This document shows, one piece after another, positions 24,066 to 33,452 of a stretch of 38,819 bases of DNA (within the stretch, counting starts at the first letter, position 1; each line of letters starts with the position of its first letter). The notes under the pieces were generated by a model that saw only the letters and a program-made list of their open reading frames with translations, searched no databases and was not told where the DNA came from. The stretch spans positions 1 to 38,819 of the forward strand of contig QILF01000129.1 of the NCBI GenBank assembly GCA_003233235.1. The letters run 5' to 3'. The DNA is from Zetaproteobacteria bacterium. Lineage in GTDB: Bacteria; Pseudomonadota; Zetaproteobacteria; Mariprofundales; Mariprofundaceae. A program made the translations under genes and the position numbers.

Positions 24066-24884
24066 GTGCACTATCAATACGTGAATGTCGCCGGACATCG
24101 CATCGCCTACCTTCGCCAAGGCAAAGGGCCGGTTCTTCTGCTGATTCACGGCATCACCACTTATTCGCGTATCTGGAAAAACATCATTCCCGCACTGATG
24201 GAAAAATTCGATGTGATTACCGTCGATTTACCCGGTTGCGGTAACTCCGATAAACCGCTGGATATATCTTATGCACTGAAAGCACATGCCAATTATCTGA
24301 CAACGATGATGCACAAACTCGGAATTTCCCGCTATCATATCATCGGCCATGATTTGGGCGGTGGTATCGGTCAGATTATGGCCGTACAACAAACAAACAG
24401 TATCCTCAGCCTCAGCCTGATTAATTCCGTGGCATTCAATTTCTGGCCGGTACAACCGATCACCGCCATGCGCATTCCGGTTATCCGCCAACTGCTAATG
24501 TCGATTTGCGACCTTGGTGCATTTAAATTACTGCTTGGCAGGGGAATGCTGCATCGGGAAAATATCACGGCAGCGTTAATTGATGACTTCTGGCAACCCT
24601 TGGCGAACAGTGAGGGGAAGAAAGCCTTTTTGCATTTTGCTAAATGTCTCGATAATCATGATTTGATGCGCATTTCCGGGCAACTGAAGCGGCTTCGCAT
24701 CCCTGTGCTGATTGTTCGCGGCGATGCAGACCCGTTTTTATCCGCTAAAATTGTGGAAAAACTGCATGCACATATTCCGCACAGTCGTTTGCAACGCATT
24801 GCTACAGGCAGCCATTATATTCAGGAGGATGAACCTGCATGGCTAAGCAAAACCCTACTCAAATTCCTAGGTGAAGCGGTATGA
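24066..24884 (+). CDS. Alpha/beta hydrolase with an Asp at the nucleophile position
   Basis: This 272-residue protein has the oxyanion region LLIHGITTYSRIW (about 25-37), LDLPG-like VDLPGCGNSDKP, the nucleophile elbow IIGHDLGGGIGQ (about 95-106), the acid VRGDADPF (about 219-226) and the catalytic His in GSHYIQEDEP (about 251-260). Asp replaces Ser at the elbow, as in epoxide hydrolases and haloalkane dehalogenases, so C-X or epoxide chemistry is likelier than esterase. GTG at 24066 is chosen because GGAGG lies 8 bases ahead; a TTG at 24051 overlaps that site. It overlaps the LOV kinase gene by 4 bases (ATGA), so the two are probably co-translated. Confidence 0.8.
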   Translation: MHYQYVNVAGHRIAYLRQGKGPVLLLIHGITTYSRIWKNIIPALMEKFDVITVDLPGCGNSDKPLDISYALKAHANYLTTMMHKLGISRYHIIGHDLGGGIGQIMAVQQTNSILSLSLINSVAFNFWPVQPITAMRIPVIRQLLMSICDLGAFKLLLGRGMLHRENITAALIDDFWQPLANSEGKKAFLHFAKCLDNHDLMRISGQLKRLRIPVLIVRGDADPFLSAKIVEKLHAHIPHSRLQRIATGSHYIQEDEPAWLSKTLLKFLGEAV

Positions 24885-27409
24885 ATGATTCAACCAGCAA
24901 AACTATTTCCGAACTTGAAGCAAGAATCCGGCATCTGGAAGCGGAAAACGACCAACTGGCCGAGCGCGCCGAAGACACCCTGTTGCTTGGTCAGATTTCC
25001 GAAACCATTTCCCGCCAGACGAGTGTCAAACGCATTCTGAGCAGTGGTCTTGAGTGCATCTCGTTGCTCAAAGATATTCCCGTTTGTATGGTCATCCATT
25101 GCCAGCAGGAAAAGAATAAAGTGACCGCCGCATATCTTTCCTATACTTCGGAAGACATCACCGGCCTGGACGTCATTATTCCTGCGGATATTAAAAATAT
25201 GCTAGTTTCAACGGGAGCTATCATCCGTTTGGCAGAACAATCTGCAATTGATATGAAAGATCAGCTACCGGAACAATATACAGTCGGGCAAACACTGTGG
25301 ATACATGATCAAAGCATCGCCTGCCCCGGCAATATCTATGCCTTTATCTTTTCACCCGAAGAAGCAACAGAACAAGCGATATTGATGCAACCGATGTTGC
25401 AACGTGTCACGGAAATCATGACGCATGCTATGGACAGGCTGATTATGGTCGAATCTTTGCAGGAATTAAATGCAGGACTTGACCGCAAGGTCGAGAAACG
25501 AACTGCCGCATTGAAAAAAAGCAAACAACATTTCCGTTCACTCATTGATCAGGCTCCGGATGCTATTTTTCTCATTGATGACCATGGCAACATCATCAAG
25601 GCAAACCGAACGGCCAGCCTTAAACTCGGTTACAGCCGTAAAGAATTGCTGAAAATGAAAGTGCCGGACATTGACATAAATTTCTCCATAGATGGCGTGG
25701 AACAACTTAATAAAAACACCAGAGAAGGTTGCTCTACCACCTTCGAAGGTTTGCACAAAAAGAAAGACGGTGTTGTTTTTCCGGTTGAGGTTCACCTCTC
25801 TCGAATCAGCTATGGCAAGGAAAGCTGTCTGCTGGCCCTAGCCCGCGATATTAGCGAACGTAAACGCGCCGAAACAACGATTCGTATGCATCAGAGAGCG
25901 ATGGATGCAGCCGCCAACGGCGTGATTATCACCGATGCCCGCAGGCCGGATATGCCAGTTATTTACTGCAATAAAGCTGCACAAACCATCTCCGGCTATT
26001 CAAATGAAGAAATACTCGGAAAAAATTGCCGCTTTCTACAAGGTGATGGAACCGACCAGCCGGAAATCCGGCGCATGCGCCGCGCCATTGCGAAACAACA
26101 GGAATGCACAGTCACGCTGCGCAACATCCGGAAAAATGGCGATATATTCTGGAATGAAGTGAGCTTGTCGCCGGTATTCGATGAAACAGGCCGACTGATT
26201 GAATATATCGGGATTCAATGCGATGTCACTTATGAACGCGATCTTGAGGAGCAACTGGCTCAATCGCAAAAGATGGAAGCAGTCGGCACGCTGGTCGGAG
26301 GTATCGCACATGATTTCAATAATATGCTGGCCGGTATGATGGGTAATCTTTATCTGATGCAAAAAGACGTCTCGGCTTCGGAAATACTGAAATCCAGAGC
26401 CGAAACAATTCAAGAACTTTGTGAGCGTGCGGCAACGATGATTTCCCAACTTCTCACCTTTGCCCGTAAAGGTCCTGTTCGCATGCAGAGTATTAATATA
26501 AAAGAGTTTCTTGAAGAGAACATCCCTCTTTCAAAGATGAGTATTCCGGAAAACATATGTTTTGAGTACGTGTTGGAAAGTCCTGAAAATATACATATTC
26601 TCGGTGACAGGACCCAGCTGCAACAAGTTCTGCTAAACCTGCTGGTGAATGCACGCGATGCCGTTGCCGATAAACCTAAGCCGACAATACGTGTCGAGCT
26701 GAAACAGATTGAACAAAACACTGCTCTGAATGCAATATATGACGAGCTTGGTGAAGGTCCATGGATAGAGCTATCTGTAGCGGATAATGGTTGTGGGATT
26801 CCAGAGGTAATAAAAGACCGGGTTTTCGATCCCTTTTATACAACCAAGGAAGTCGGCAAAGGAACCGGTCTCGGGCTAAGCATGGTCTACGGCGCGATTC
26901 AATCACATCAGGGTACGATTCGTATTGAAAGTGAAAAGGACAAAGGAACATGCTTCTATATCTACCTGCCGATACACGGAGGAAGAGAGAAAATATCCGA
27001 AAATACTCTAGGCGACCTGTTGCACGGGTACGGGGAAACAATTTTACTGGTCGATGATGATGAAGTTGTGCGCACCTCGGTTAAAGAGTTACTGGAACAT
27101 CTGGGTTACAGGGTCGAACTGGCATGCAATGGACGGCAGGCGGTTAAACATAAGGCGTTGAAAGATGTTAATCTGGTCATTATGGATGTTGTGATGCCCG
27201 AATTGGGTGGCGTCGATGCCGCCGTGCAATTGCGTCAACGCTATCCGCATTTGCCTGTCCTCTTTGCCACCAGCTACGACCGCAACCAAGTGCTGCAACA
27301 TCAGGAGGCATTGACGAACAGTGCAACACTTTGCAAACCTTTCCGTTTAAAAAGCTTCAGTGGAACGTTACGTAATCTTCTCGAAGGGCATGAAGGAAAC
27401 TGTCGCTAG
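24881..27409 (+). CDS. LOV-domain hybrid histidine kinase (putative blue-light sensor)
   Basis: The 842-residue soluble protein begins with a coiled coil (about 8-35) and a GAF-like sensory region (about 35-190), followed by a coiled linker, a PAS domain (about 215-330), and a LOV domain (about 335-450). LOV carries GKNCRFLQG with photoactive Cys383, plus RNIRKNGDIFWNEVSLSPV and FIGIQ-like YIGIQCDVT. A HisKA region with His477 in GGIAHDFNNML and an ATPase with NARDAV, DNGCGIP and GTGLGLSMVYG follow. The C-terminal receiver has LLVDDDE and phosphoacceptor Asp769 in VIMDVVMPE. Blue light should form an FMN-Cys adduct and change kinase activity (family knowledge). Output partner is not encoded nearby. 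Confidence 0.9.
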   Translation: MNDSTSKTISELEARIRHLEAENDQLAERAEDTLLLGQISETISRQTSVKRILSSGLECISLLKDIPVCMVIHCQQEKNKVTAAYLSYTSEDITGLDVIIPADIKNMLVSTGAIIRLAEQSAIDMKDQLPEQYTVGQTLWIHDQSIACPGNIYAFIFSPEEATEQAILMQPMLQRVTEIMTHAMDRLIMVESLQELNAGLDRKVEKRTAALKKSKQHFRSLIDQAPDAIFLIDDHGNIIKANRTASLKLGYSRKELLKMKVPDIDINFSIDGVEQLNKNTREGCSTTFEGLHKKKDGVVFPVEVHLSRISYGKESCLLALARDISERKRAETTIRMHQRAMDAAANGVIITDARRPDMPVIYCNKAAQTISGYSNEEILGKNCRFLQGDGTDQPEIRRMRRAIAKQQECTVTLRNIRKNGDIFWNEVSLSPVFDETGRLIEYIGIQCDVTYERDLEEQLAQSQKMEAVGTLVGGIAHDFNNMLAGMMGNLYLMQKDVSASEILKSRAETIQELCERAATMISQLLTFARKGPVRMQSINIKEFLEENIPLSKMSIPENICFEYVLESPENIHILGDRTQLQQVLLNLLVNARDAVADKPKPTIRVELKQIEQNTALNAIYDELGEGPWIELSVADNGCGIPEVIKDRVFDPFYTTKEVGKGTGLGLSMVYGAIQSHQGTIRIESEKDKGTCFYIYLPIHGGREKISENTLGDLLHGYGETILLVDDDEVVRTSVKELLEHLGYRVELACNGRQAVKHKALKDVNLVIMDVVMPELGGVDAAVQLRQRYPHLPVLFATSYDRNQVLQHQEALTNSATLCKPFRLKSFSGTLRNLLEGHEGNCR

Positions 27410-27454
27410 GAAAGGTGTTTTTTAACAAATCTCTTAAACGACCCGCCCGGCATG

Positions 27455-27501
27455 AGGGGATTCAATAAAGGCTTGTCTGGAAGTGGTTGATCCCCTAAAG
27501 T
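27455..27501 (+). promoter_or_regulatory. rpmB promoter with overlapping inverted repeat
   Basis: TTGTCT (27473-27478) and TAAAGT (27496-27501) are spaced 17 bp. An inverted repeat AGGGGATTCAA (27455-27465)/TTGATCCCCT (27487-27496) straddles them and could be a binding site. Confidence 0.45.
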
Positions 27502-27534
27502 GCGCACCCTTTAACGATTTGTAGGAGAAATATT

Positions 27535-27726
27535 ATGGCTAAACGTTGCGAAATTTGTGGCAAAGGACCGATGAGCGGTAATAATGTCAGTCATGCACAC
27601 AACACGACCCGTCGTCGCTTTCTGCCCAATCTTCATAGAATGCGTGCCGTGCTTAACGGCAGTGTCAGTAAAATTCGCGTGTGTTCGCAGTGCCTGCGTT
27701 CCGGCAAGGTGCAAAAAGCCGCCTGA
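27535..27726 (+). CDS. rpmB: 50S ribosomal protein L28
   Basis: L28 is a small basic protein of the large ribosomal subunit. The 63-residue product starts [33 protein letters not shown], the conserved L28 core. Cys pairs CEIC (5, 8) and CSQC (50, 53) make it the zinc-binding C+ form. GTAGGAG lies 7 bases ahead of the ATG. It stands alone without the usual rpmG partner directly after. Confidence 0.95.
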   Translation: MAKRCEICGKGPMSGNNVSHAHNTTRRRFLPNLHRMRAVLNGSVSKIRVCSQCLRSGKVQKAA

Positions 27727-27761
27727 ACCTTTAACGCAGCCTGAACTTTTAATAATTCAGC

Positions 27762-27792
27762 AAAAGAGGCGTCATTTGATGCCTCTTTTTTT
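27762..27792 (+). terminator. Rho-independent terminator of rpmB
   Basis: AAAAGAGGC and GCCTCTTTT pair around GTCATTTGAT (partly self-pairing) and end in a run of eight T. It sits 36 bases after the stop codon. Confidence 0.9.
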
Positions 27793-27831
27793 TACCTTTT
27801 TCCAAACCCTCTTCCCGCCAGATAAGAAAAC

Positions 27832-28212
27832 TTATCCCACGCGCGCAATCAAATCCATTTCAACGCGTGCGCCAAGCGGCAATGCGGCAACCGCCACCGT
27901 TGCCCGCGCTGGCAGATGACCACCCAACCAGTCACCGTACAAAGCATTCAATGCCGGAAAATCAGCCATATCAATCAAATAAATATTCACTTTGATGATG
28001 TCCGTCACCCCGCATCCGGCTGCTTCCAGAACCGCGTGCAGATTACACATCACCTGATTCGCCTGCTCAGCTAACGTCTCGCCAACAAGCTTGCCGGTCC
28101 GTGCATCAAGACCAATCTGTCCGGATGTAAACAACATATCCTGATGCCGTACCGCCTGCGCATACGGCCCGACTGCTGCTGGCGCTGCTTCACTGTGAAT
28201 CGTCTCAAGCAT
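27832..28212 (-). CDS. ridA: RidA family reactive-intermediate (enamine/imine) deaminase
   Basis: The 126-residue protein shows the RidA signature: SEAAPAAVGPYAQAVRHQDMLFTSGQIGLD (about 7-36) and ARATVAVAALPLGARVEMDLIA (about 102-123), with the active-site Arg in PARATV. RidA hydrolyses 2-aminoacrylate formed by pyridoxal-phosphate enzymes (family knowledge). AAGGAG precedes the ATG and overlaps the spoT stop, so it ends the gmk-rpoZ-spoT-ridA cluster and is translated from the same transcript. Confidence 0.9.
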   Translation of the reverse strand: MLETIHSEAAPAAVGPYAQAVRHQDMLFTSGQIGLDARTGKLVGETLAEQANQVMCNLHAVLEAAGCGVTDIIKVNIYLIDMADFPALNALYGDWLGGHLPARATVAVAALPLGARVEMDLIARVG

Positions 28213-28216
28213 AGTC

Positions 28217-30361
28217 CTACTCCTTGTCCTGTTGGCTATCCTGATCGGCGGATTCCCCGTGCATCATATTGTTTAATGTCCGTTTGATGCGTTGCGCCGC
28301 GCCCTCGTGCCGACGCAATTGGAAATTACGTTTAACCTTAATCACCCCGTCAACCCGGCGTAAACCACGCATAACCTTGGCCAGATGTACGCGATCCCTG
28401 ACCTCAATCAACATCTCAAGTGTCGTCAAATCACCGGCTAACTGATGGATTTGCAAATCGTCGATACTTGCATTCAATTGTGCCACTGCACCGGAAATAG
28501 CTGCCAGCATGCCACGTCGATTCATTGTTTTAAGCTTCAGCGAGGTCGAATATAATTTTCCTTTCTCCGGTTTCCAGTCAATACTCATCCATGCGCTATT
28601 TTCCTCCCCGGCAGCCACAGCACATTCCTGATGATGCACGGTCATCCCCTGACCATGCTCGAAACGACCAAGCACGGCATCGCCCGGCAGTGCTAGGCAA
28701 CATTTCGCCGCGTTGATAAAACCCTGCTCAGTACCCTTCAAATGCAAACGGCGCGGTGAACGTCGTTTCGCTTCACCAAGCAACCGTTCCAACGGTATCT
28801 CACCGCGTCCGATTTTAATCATCAGATCATCGCGATTCTTGCACTCCAATGCAGCCAGCGTTTCCTTGCCGGGTTTCTTGCGGCCGAATACCTCTTGTAC
28901 AATTTCAGCACCAACGCGCAAGCTCGCACTCTTCTCCTCACGACGGAACCACTGACGAATCGACTGCCGTGCACGCGGCGTACGCACCCACTGCAACCAC
29001 TGTCTGCCCGGCGTTTGCTCGGCGTTAACCAGCATCTCAATCTGATCGCCATTACGCAGACGTGTCTGAAAATCAGCCGGCTGTCCGTTGATTCGCACAC
29101 CAATACAGTGATTACCAATATCGGTATGTACTGCGTAGGCAAAATCCAACGGCAGCGCACCACGCGGCAGCGCGAAAAGATCACCGTCACGACTAAATAC
29201 GTACACCTCTTTAACAAATAAATCGAGCCGCACATTCTCAAGAAATTCACTGGGATGATCGCTGTCCTGCAACAATTCCGTCAACTGTTTCAGCCATTGA
29301 AAATTACGTTGATCGCTGGCATCCAGATTTCCGTCTTTATACAGCCAGTGTGCAGCCACGCCATCTTCGGCATAGCGATGCATGGCCTCGGTGCGAATTT
29401 GCACCTCTAAACGATAATTATCCGGCCCGATAATCGACGTGTGTAATGACTGGTAACCATTCGGTTTGGGTAACGCGATATAATCCTTAAAACGACCCGG
29501 AACCGGGCGATACAGGCTGTGAATTATGCCCAGCGTTTGATAGCAAGAGGCTGTATCTTCGACAATCACACGGAAGGCGACCAAATCATAAATGTCGTCA
29601 AAATCCAGTTGTTTGCGCTGCATTTTCTGAAACAGACTGTACATATGTTTCATCCGACCCTGCACACGCGCATTGCTCCCCTGCCGGTTGACCGCCTCCT
29701 GCATAATCGCTTCCAGACGCTCACGCACACTGTTTAGACCATCAATATGATCCGCCATTCTTCCGGAAAGTTCGCAGAATGCTTCCGGTTCAAGATGTGA
29801 AAAAGAAAGGTCTTCGAGTTCCTGCGTCAACCAATGAATACCAAGCCGATGCGCCAGCGGCGCGTACAATTCCATGGTTTCGCGCGATATATAACCGCGT
29901 TTCCGTTCCGGAAGAAAACCCAGTGTACGCATATTGTGCAAGCGGTCAGCCAGTTTCACGAGCAATACCCGCAAATCCTTGGCTGTGGCTAAAATCATCT
30001 TGCGGAAATTTTCCGCCTGCTGGTGCTCACTGGAAACGAACCGTATCTGGCCAATTTTGGTCACCCCATCGACCAGTAACGCCACTTCGGAGCCGAAACG
30101 ACTTTCGATATCCTGTAGTGTGACCGCCGTGTCTTCAACGGTATCGTGCAACAAACCGGTAACGATGCTTTTATCGTCGAGGCGTAAACTGGCGAGTATA
30201 TTGGCCACTGCCAGCGGATGGGTTAGATAAGGCTCACCGGAGCTGCGCTTCTGATTGGCATGCGCATTAGCAGCAAATACATAAGCGCGGTTAATCAAAT
30301 CAATATCCGCACCTGAATCGTGCGCGCGCACCTTATCAGTTACCTCAAAAATGCGACTCAC
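28217..30361 (-). CDS. spoT: Bifunctional (p)ppGpp synthetase/hydrolase
   Basis: The 714-residue RelA/SpoT protein makes and degrades the stringent-response alarmone. The hydrolase HD site is intact (TGLLHDTVEDT, about 68-78), the synthetase has GRFKDYIALPKPNGYQSLHT (about 289-308) and EVQIRTEAMHRYAEDGVAAHW. TGS (VFSRDGDLFALPRGALPLDFAYAVHTDIG, about 380-410) and C-terminal ACT (about 640-700) regions follow. Intact HD plus HRYAEDGVAAHW fit a SpoT/Rel type. A GTG at 30361 is the apparent start. Gene order after rpoZ and gmk is that of many proteobacteria. Confidence 0.95.
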   Translation of the reverse strand: MSRIFEVTDKVRAHDSGADIDLINRAYVFAANAHANQKRSSGEPYLTHPLAVANILASLRLDDKSIVTGLLHDTVEDTAVTLQDIESRFGSEVALLVDGVTKIGQIRFVSSEHQQAENFRKMILATAKDLRVLLVKLADRLHNMRTLGFLPERKRGYISRETMELYAPLAHRLGIHWLTQELEDLSFSHLEPEAFCELSGRMADHIDGLNSVRERLEAIMQEAVNRQGSNARVQGRMKHMYSLFQKMQRKQLDFDDIYDLVAFRVIVEDTASCYQTLGIIHSLYRPVPGRFKDYIALPKPNGYQSLHTSIIGPDNYRLEVQIRTEAMHRYAEDGVAAHWLYKDGNLDASDQRNFQWLKQLTELLQDSDHPSEFLENVRLDLFVKEVYVFSRDGDLFALPRGALPLDFAYAVHTDIGNHCIGVRINGQPADFQTRLRNGDQIEMLVNAEQTPGRQWLQWVRTPRARQSIRQWFRREEKSASLRVGAEIVQEVFGRKKPGKETLAALECKNRDDLMIKIGRGEIPLERLLGEAKRRSPRRLHLKGTEQGFINAAKCCLALPGDAVLGRFEHGQGMTVHHQECAVAAGEENSAWMSIDWKPEKGKLYSTSLKLKTMNRRGMLAAISGAVAQLNASIDDLQIHQLAGDLTTLEMLIEVRDRVHLAKVMRGLRRVDGVIKVKRNFQLRRHEGAAQRIKRTLNNMMHGESADQDSQQDKE

Positions 30362-30493
30362 AGCAAGGTTTTCCCAAGAGTGAACAGGCGATTTCTATTA
30401 AAAAACAAGCGTTTAATGGAGAAAGGAAAACAGCGCGAACACATGCTACTGCGACCGGGATTCACAACGGAACCGGAAAACCGGTCAGTTCAT

Positions 30494-30532
30494 ACGGGGC
30501 GACACACAAAACAAACAATTTGTGTGCCCCGT
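30494..30532. other. Long hairpin between rpoZ and spoT
   Basis: ACGGGGC-gac-ACACAAA pairs with TTTGTGTGCCCCGT (14 bp with a 3-base bulge, 8-base loop) immediately after the rpoZ stop. No T-run follows on the minus strand. It may separate rpoZ and spoT expression by processing or attenuation. Confidence 0.65.
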
Positions 30533-30539
30533 GTCCATA

Positions 30540-30800
30540 TCAAACGGTCTCTTCAACCTCTTCCCGGGATGCAGCCAGCAAACGCTGACGCTCCAACTCA
30601 TCAAGTTCAAAAAGCCTCTCCCAACTGACATGCCCGTCGCCAAGTTCCTTCAGCGATTGCACCACGGGTTTATGCATTTCATCATCAGCAACGGGTGAGA
30701 TGCCCTTGAGCAACTGACGGGCGCGGCGGGCAGCCAGCAGCACCATCTCGAAACGGTTGGGATAATAGCGAATACAATCTTCAATTGTTACACGCGCCAT
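30540..30800 (-). CDS. rpoZ: RNA polymerase omega subunit
   Basis: The 86-residue protein begins MARVTIEDCIRYYPNRFEMVLLAARRARQLLKG, the conserved omega core that binds the beta-prime C-terminus and contributes a ppGpp site. The C-terminal tail is acidic and variable. GGAGGT lies 10 bases ahead of the ATG. It follows gmk after 71 bases, the standard order gmk-rpoZ-spoT. Confidence 0.95.
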   Translation of the reverse strand: MARVTIEDCIRYYPNRFEMVLLAARRARQLLKGISPVADDEMHKPVVQSLKELGDGHVSWERLFELDELERQRLLAASREEVEETV

Positions 30801-30871
30801 AATTATTTATACCTCCAGAAAAAGAAATCCCAGCCTAGATTTAGGCTGAGAAAATAGCAAACAGCGATTCG

Positions 30872-31769
<898 letters not shown>

Positions 31770-31889
31770 TCAGGATGCGAAGCATACACTGGCTGCAGAC
31801 TGGTGAAAGCCCACTGGAAAATCCGTTTGTAGATTCAAACACATGCTCGCAAAGGTAAATCAGACTATCGTTAAGGAAGCTCTCTCCCT

Positions 31890-33401
31890 TCACCACGCGC
31901 GTTCGCGTTCCATTTCGCCGCTCTTTAATTTTCCCATATAGTCGCGCAAAGCGCCTGCGACTTTGCCTTGCAGCAGATAAAGCGCCAGAAAATTAGGAAA
32001 TGCCATAGACAGCAATAATAAATCACTGAAATCAAGAATATTTCCGGCACTAACCAGACTGGCCAGCACAATCACCATCACGAACAAAATCCGATACACC
32101 ATTGAAAAGCGTTCACCGAACACATATGTCCAACAACGCTCGCCGTAATAGGACCACGAAATCATCGTCGAATAGGCAAATAACACTACCGAAATCGAAA
32201 GAATCACCGGAAACCACGACAACACCGAGCCGAATGCCACTGCAGTCAACGCAGCACCTTTGCTTGCCACCACCAGATGGTGATACTCCGGCGCATTCCA
32301 CACCCCGGTCAACACAATCACCAGCGCCGTCATCGTGCAAATAATCACAGTATCAATAAACGGTTCGTACAATGCGACAAAACCCTGCCGCACCGGGTAG
32401 CGAACGGATGCCGCCGAATGGGCAATCGCTGCTGAACCAATCCCCGCTTCGCTAGAAAATGCAGCGCGTTGAAAACCAACCACCAGCACACCCACAAATC
32501 CGCCAGCCACTGCCGTCGGTGAAAATGCACCGTGGACAATCGATATCAGCGCAGCAGGAATATCCGCTGCATGAGAAAGTATAATATACAGGCAGGCGGA
32601 GAGATAAATAAACACCATCGTCGGTACAATCGCTTCTGCAGCGCGTGCAATCGAACGGATACCACCGATAATGACCAGCGCTACCGCACCGCCCATGAAA
32701 ACACCGAATACCCACGGGTAGGTATCAAAAAATGGGAATACATTCTGCACCGCGCCCAGCGCCTGCGAAACCTGAAACGCATTGCCGCCGCCCATTGATG
32801 CACCAACACAAAAAACTGCAAACAGAATTGCCAGCATTTTACCCAGTCCGGCCCAACCATATTCAGCAAATCCCTTCGATAGATATTGCGTCGCACCGCC
32901 CAACACATGACCATCCGGACGGAATTCACGGTACATCTGGGCCAGTGTCACCTCGGCAAACTTGGATGTCATGCCGAAAAAACCGGCCAGAACCATCCAC
33001 AACGTGGCTCCGGGACCGCCAATACCCACCGCAATCGCCACACCGGCGATATTTCCCAGCCCGACGGTCGCCGAAAGTGCCGCTGAAAGCGCTTGAAACG
33101 GCGTAACCTCACCCTTGTCCTCCGATGATTGATAGCGCCCGCGAATCACCTGAAAAGCATGCCCCATCATGCGTAAATTGATAAAACCGAAACGAAACGT
33201 AAGGTAAACAGCCCCGACCGCCAGCCAACCGACAATAAACGGCATCTTTGCTTCACCCGGCATCACATCGAAAAACAACACCGCAGCCAATTTATCGTTC
33301 AGCAAAGCGAAGAAATCATCCACACCGCCACTTGATGCATGCGCCAACGACGAAACCAGCAGCATGGGCAGCAGTAAACCCAACCTGTAGCAGAATCTCA
33401 T
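31890..33401 (-). CDS. AGCS family sodium:amino acid (alanine/glycine) symporter
   Basis: This 503-residue inner-membrane protein has about 10-11 hydrophobic helices after a signal-like N-terminus. GKEVTPFQ-like GEVTPFQALSAALSATVGLGNIAGVAIAVGIGGPGA (about 96-131) is the AGCS hallmark, with FGMTSKFAEVTLAQMYRE following and SSEAGIGSAAIAHSAA (about 318-333) later. It imports small neutral amino acids with sodium. GGGAG stands before the ATG. It lies 51 bases after the M50-HlyD gene and may be co-transcribed with it, though a functional link is not evident. Confidence 0.9.
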   Translation of the reverse strand: MRFCYRLGLLLPMLLVSSLAHASSGGVDDFFALLNDKLAAVLFFDVMPGEAKMPFIVGWLAVGAVYLTFRFGFINLRMMGHAFQVIRGRYQSSEDKGEVTPFQALSAALSATVGLGNIAGVAIAVGIGGPGATLWMVLAGFFGMTSKFAEVTLAQMYREFRPDGHVLGGATQYLSKGFAEYGWAGLGKMLAILFAVFCVGASMGGGNAFQVSQALGAVQNVFPFFDTYPWVFGVFMGGAVALVIIGGIRSIARAAEAIVPTMVFIYLSACLYIILSHAADIPAALISIVHGAFSPTAVAGGFVGVLVVGFQRAAFSSEAGIGSAAIAHSAASVRYPVRQGFVALYEPFIDTVIICTMTALVIVLTGVWNAPEYHHLVVASKGAALTAVAFGSVLSWFPVILSISVVLFAYSTMISWSYYGERCWTYVFGERFSMVYRILFVMVIVLASLVSAGNILDFSDLLLLSMAFPNFLALYLLQGKVAGALRDYMGKLKSGEMERERAW

Positions 33402-33452
33402 TGCTTCTCCCTACCCGACAGATACGTCCTCGCGGACACTAAAATCCTAAAA

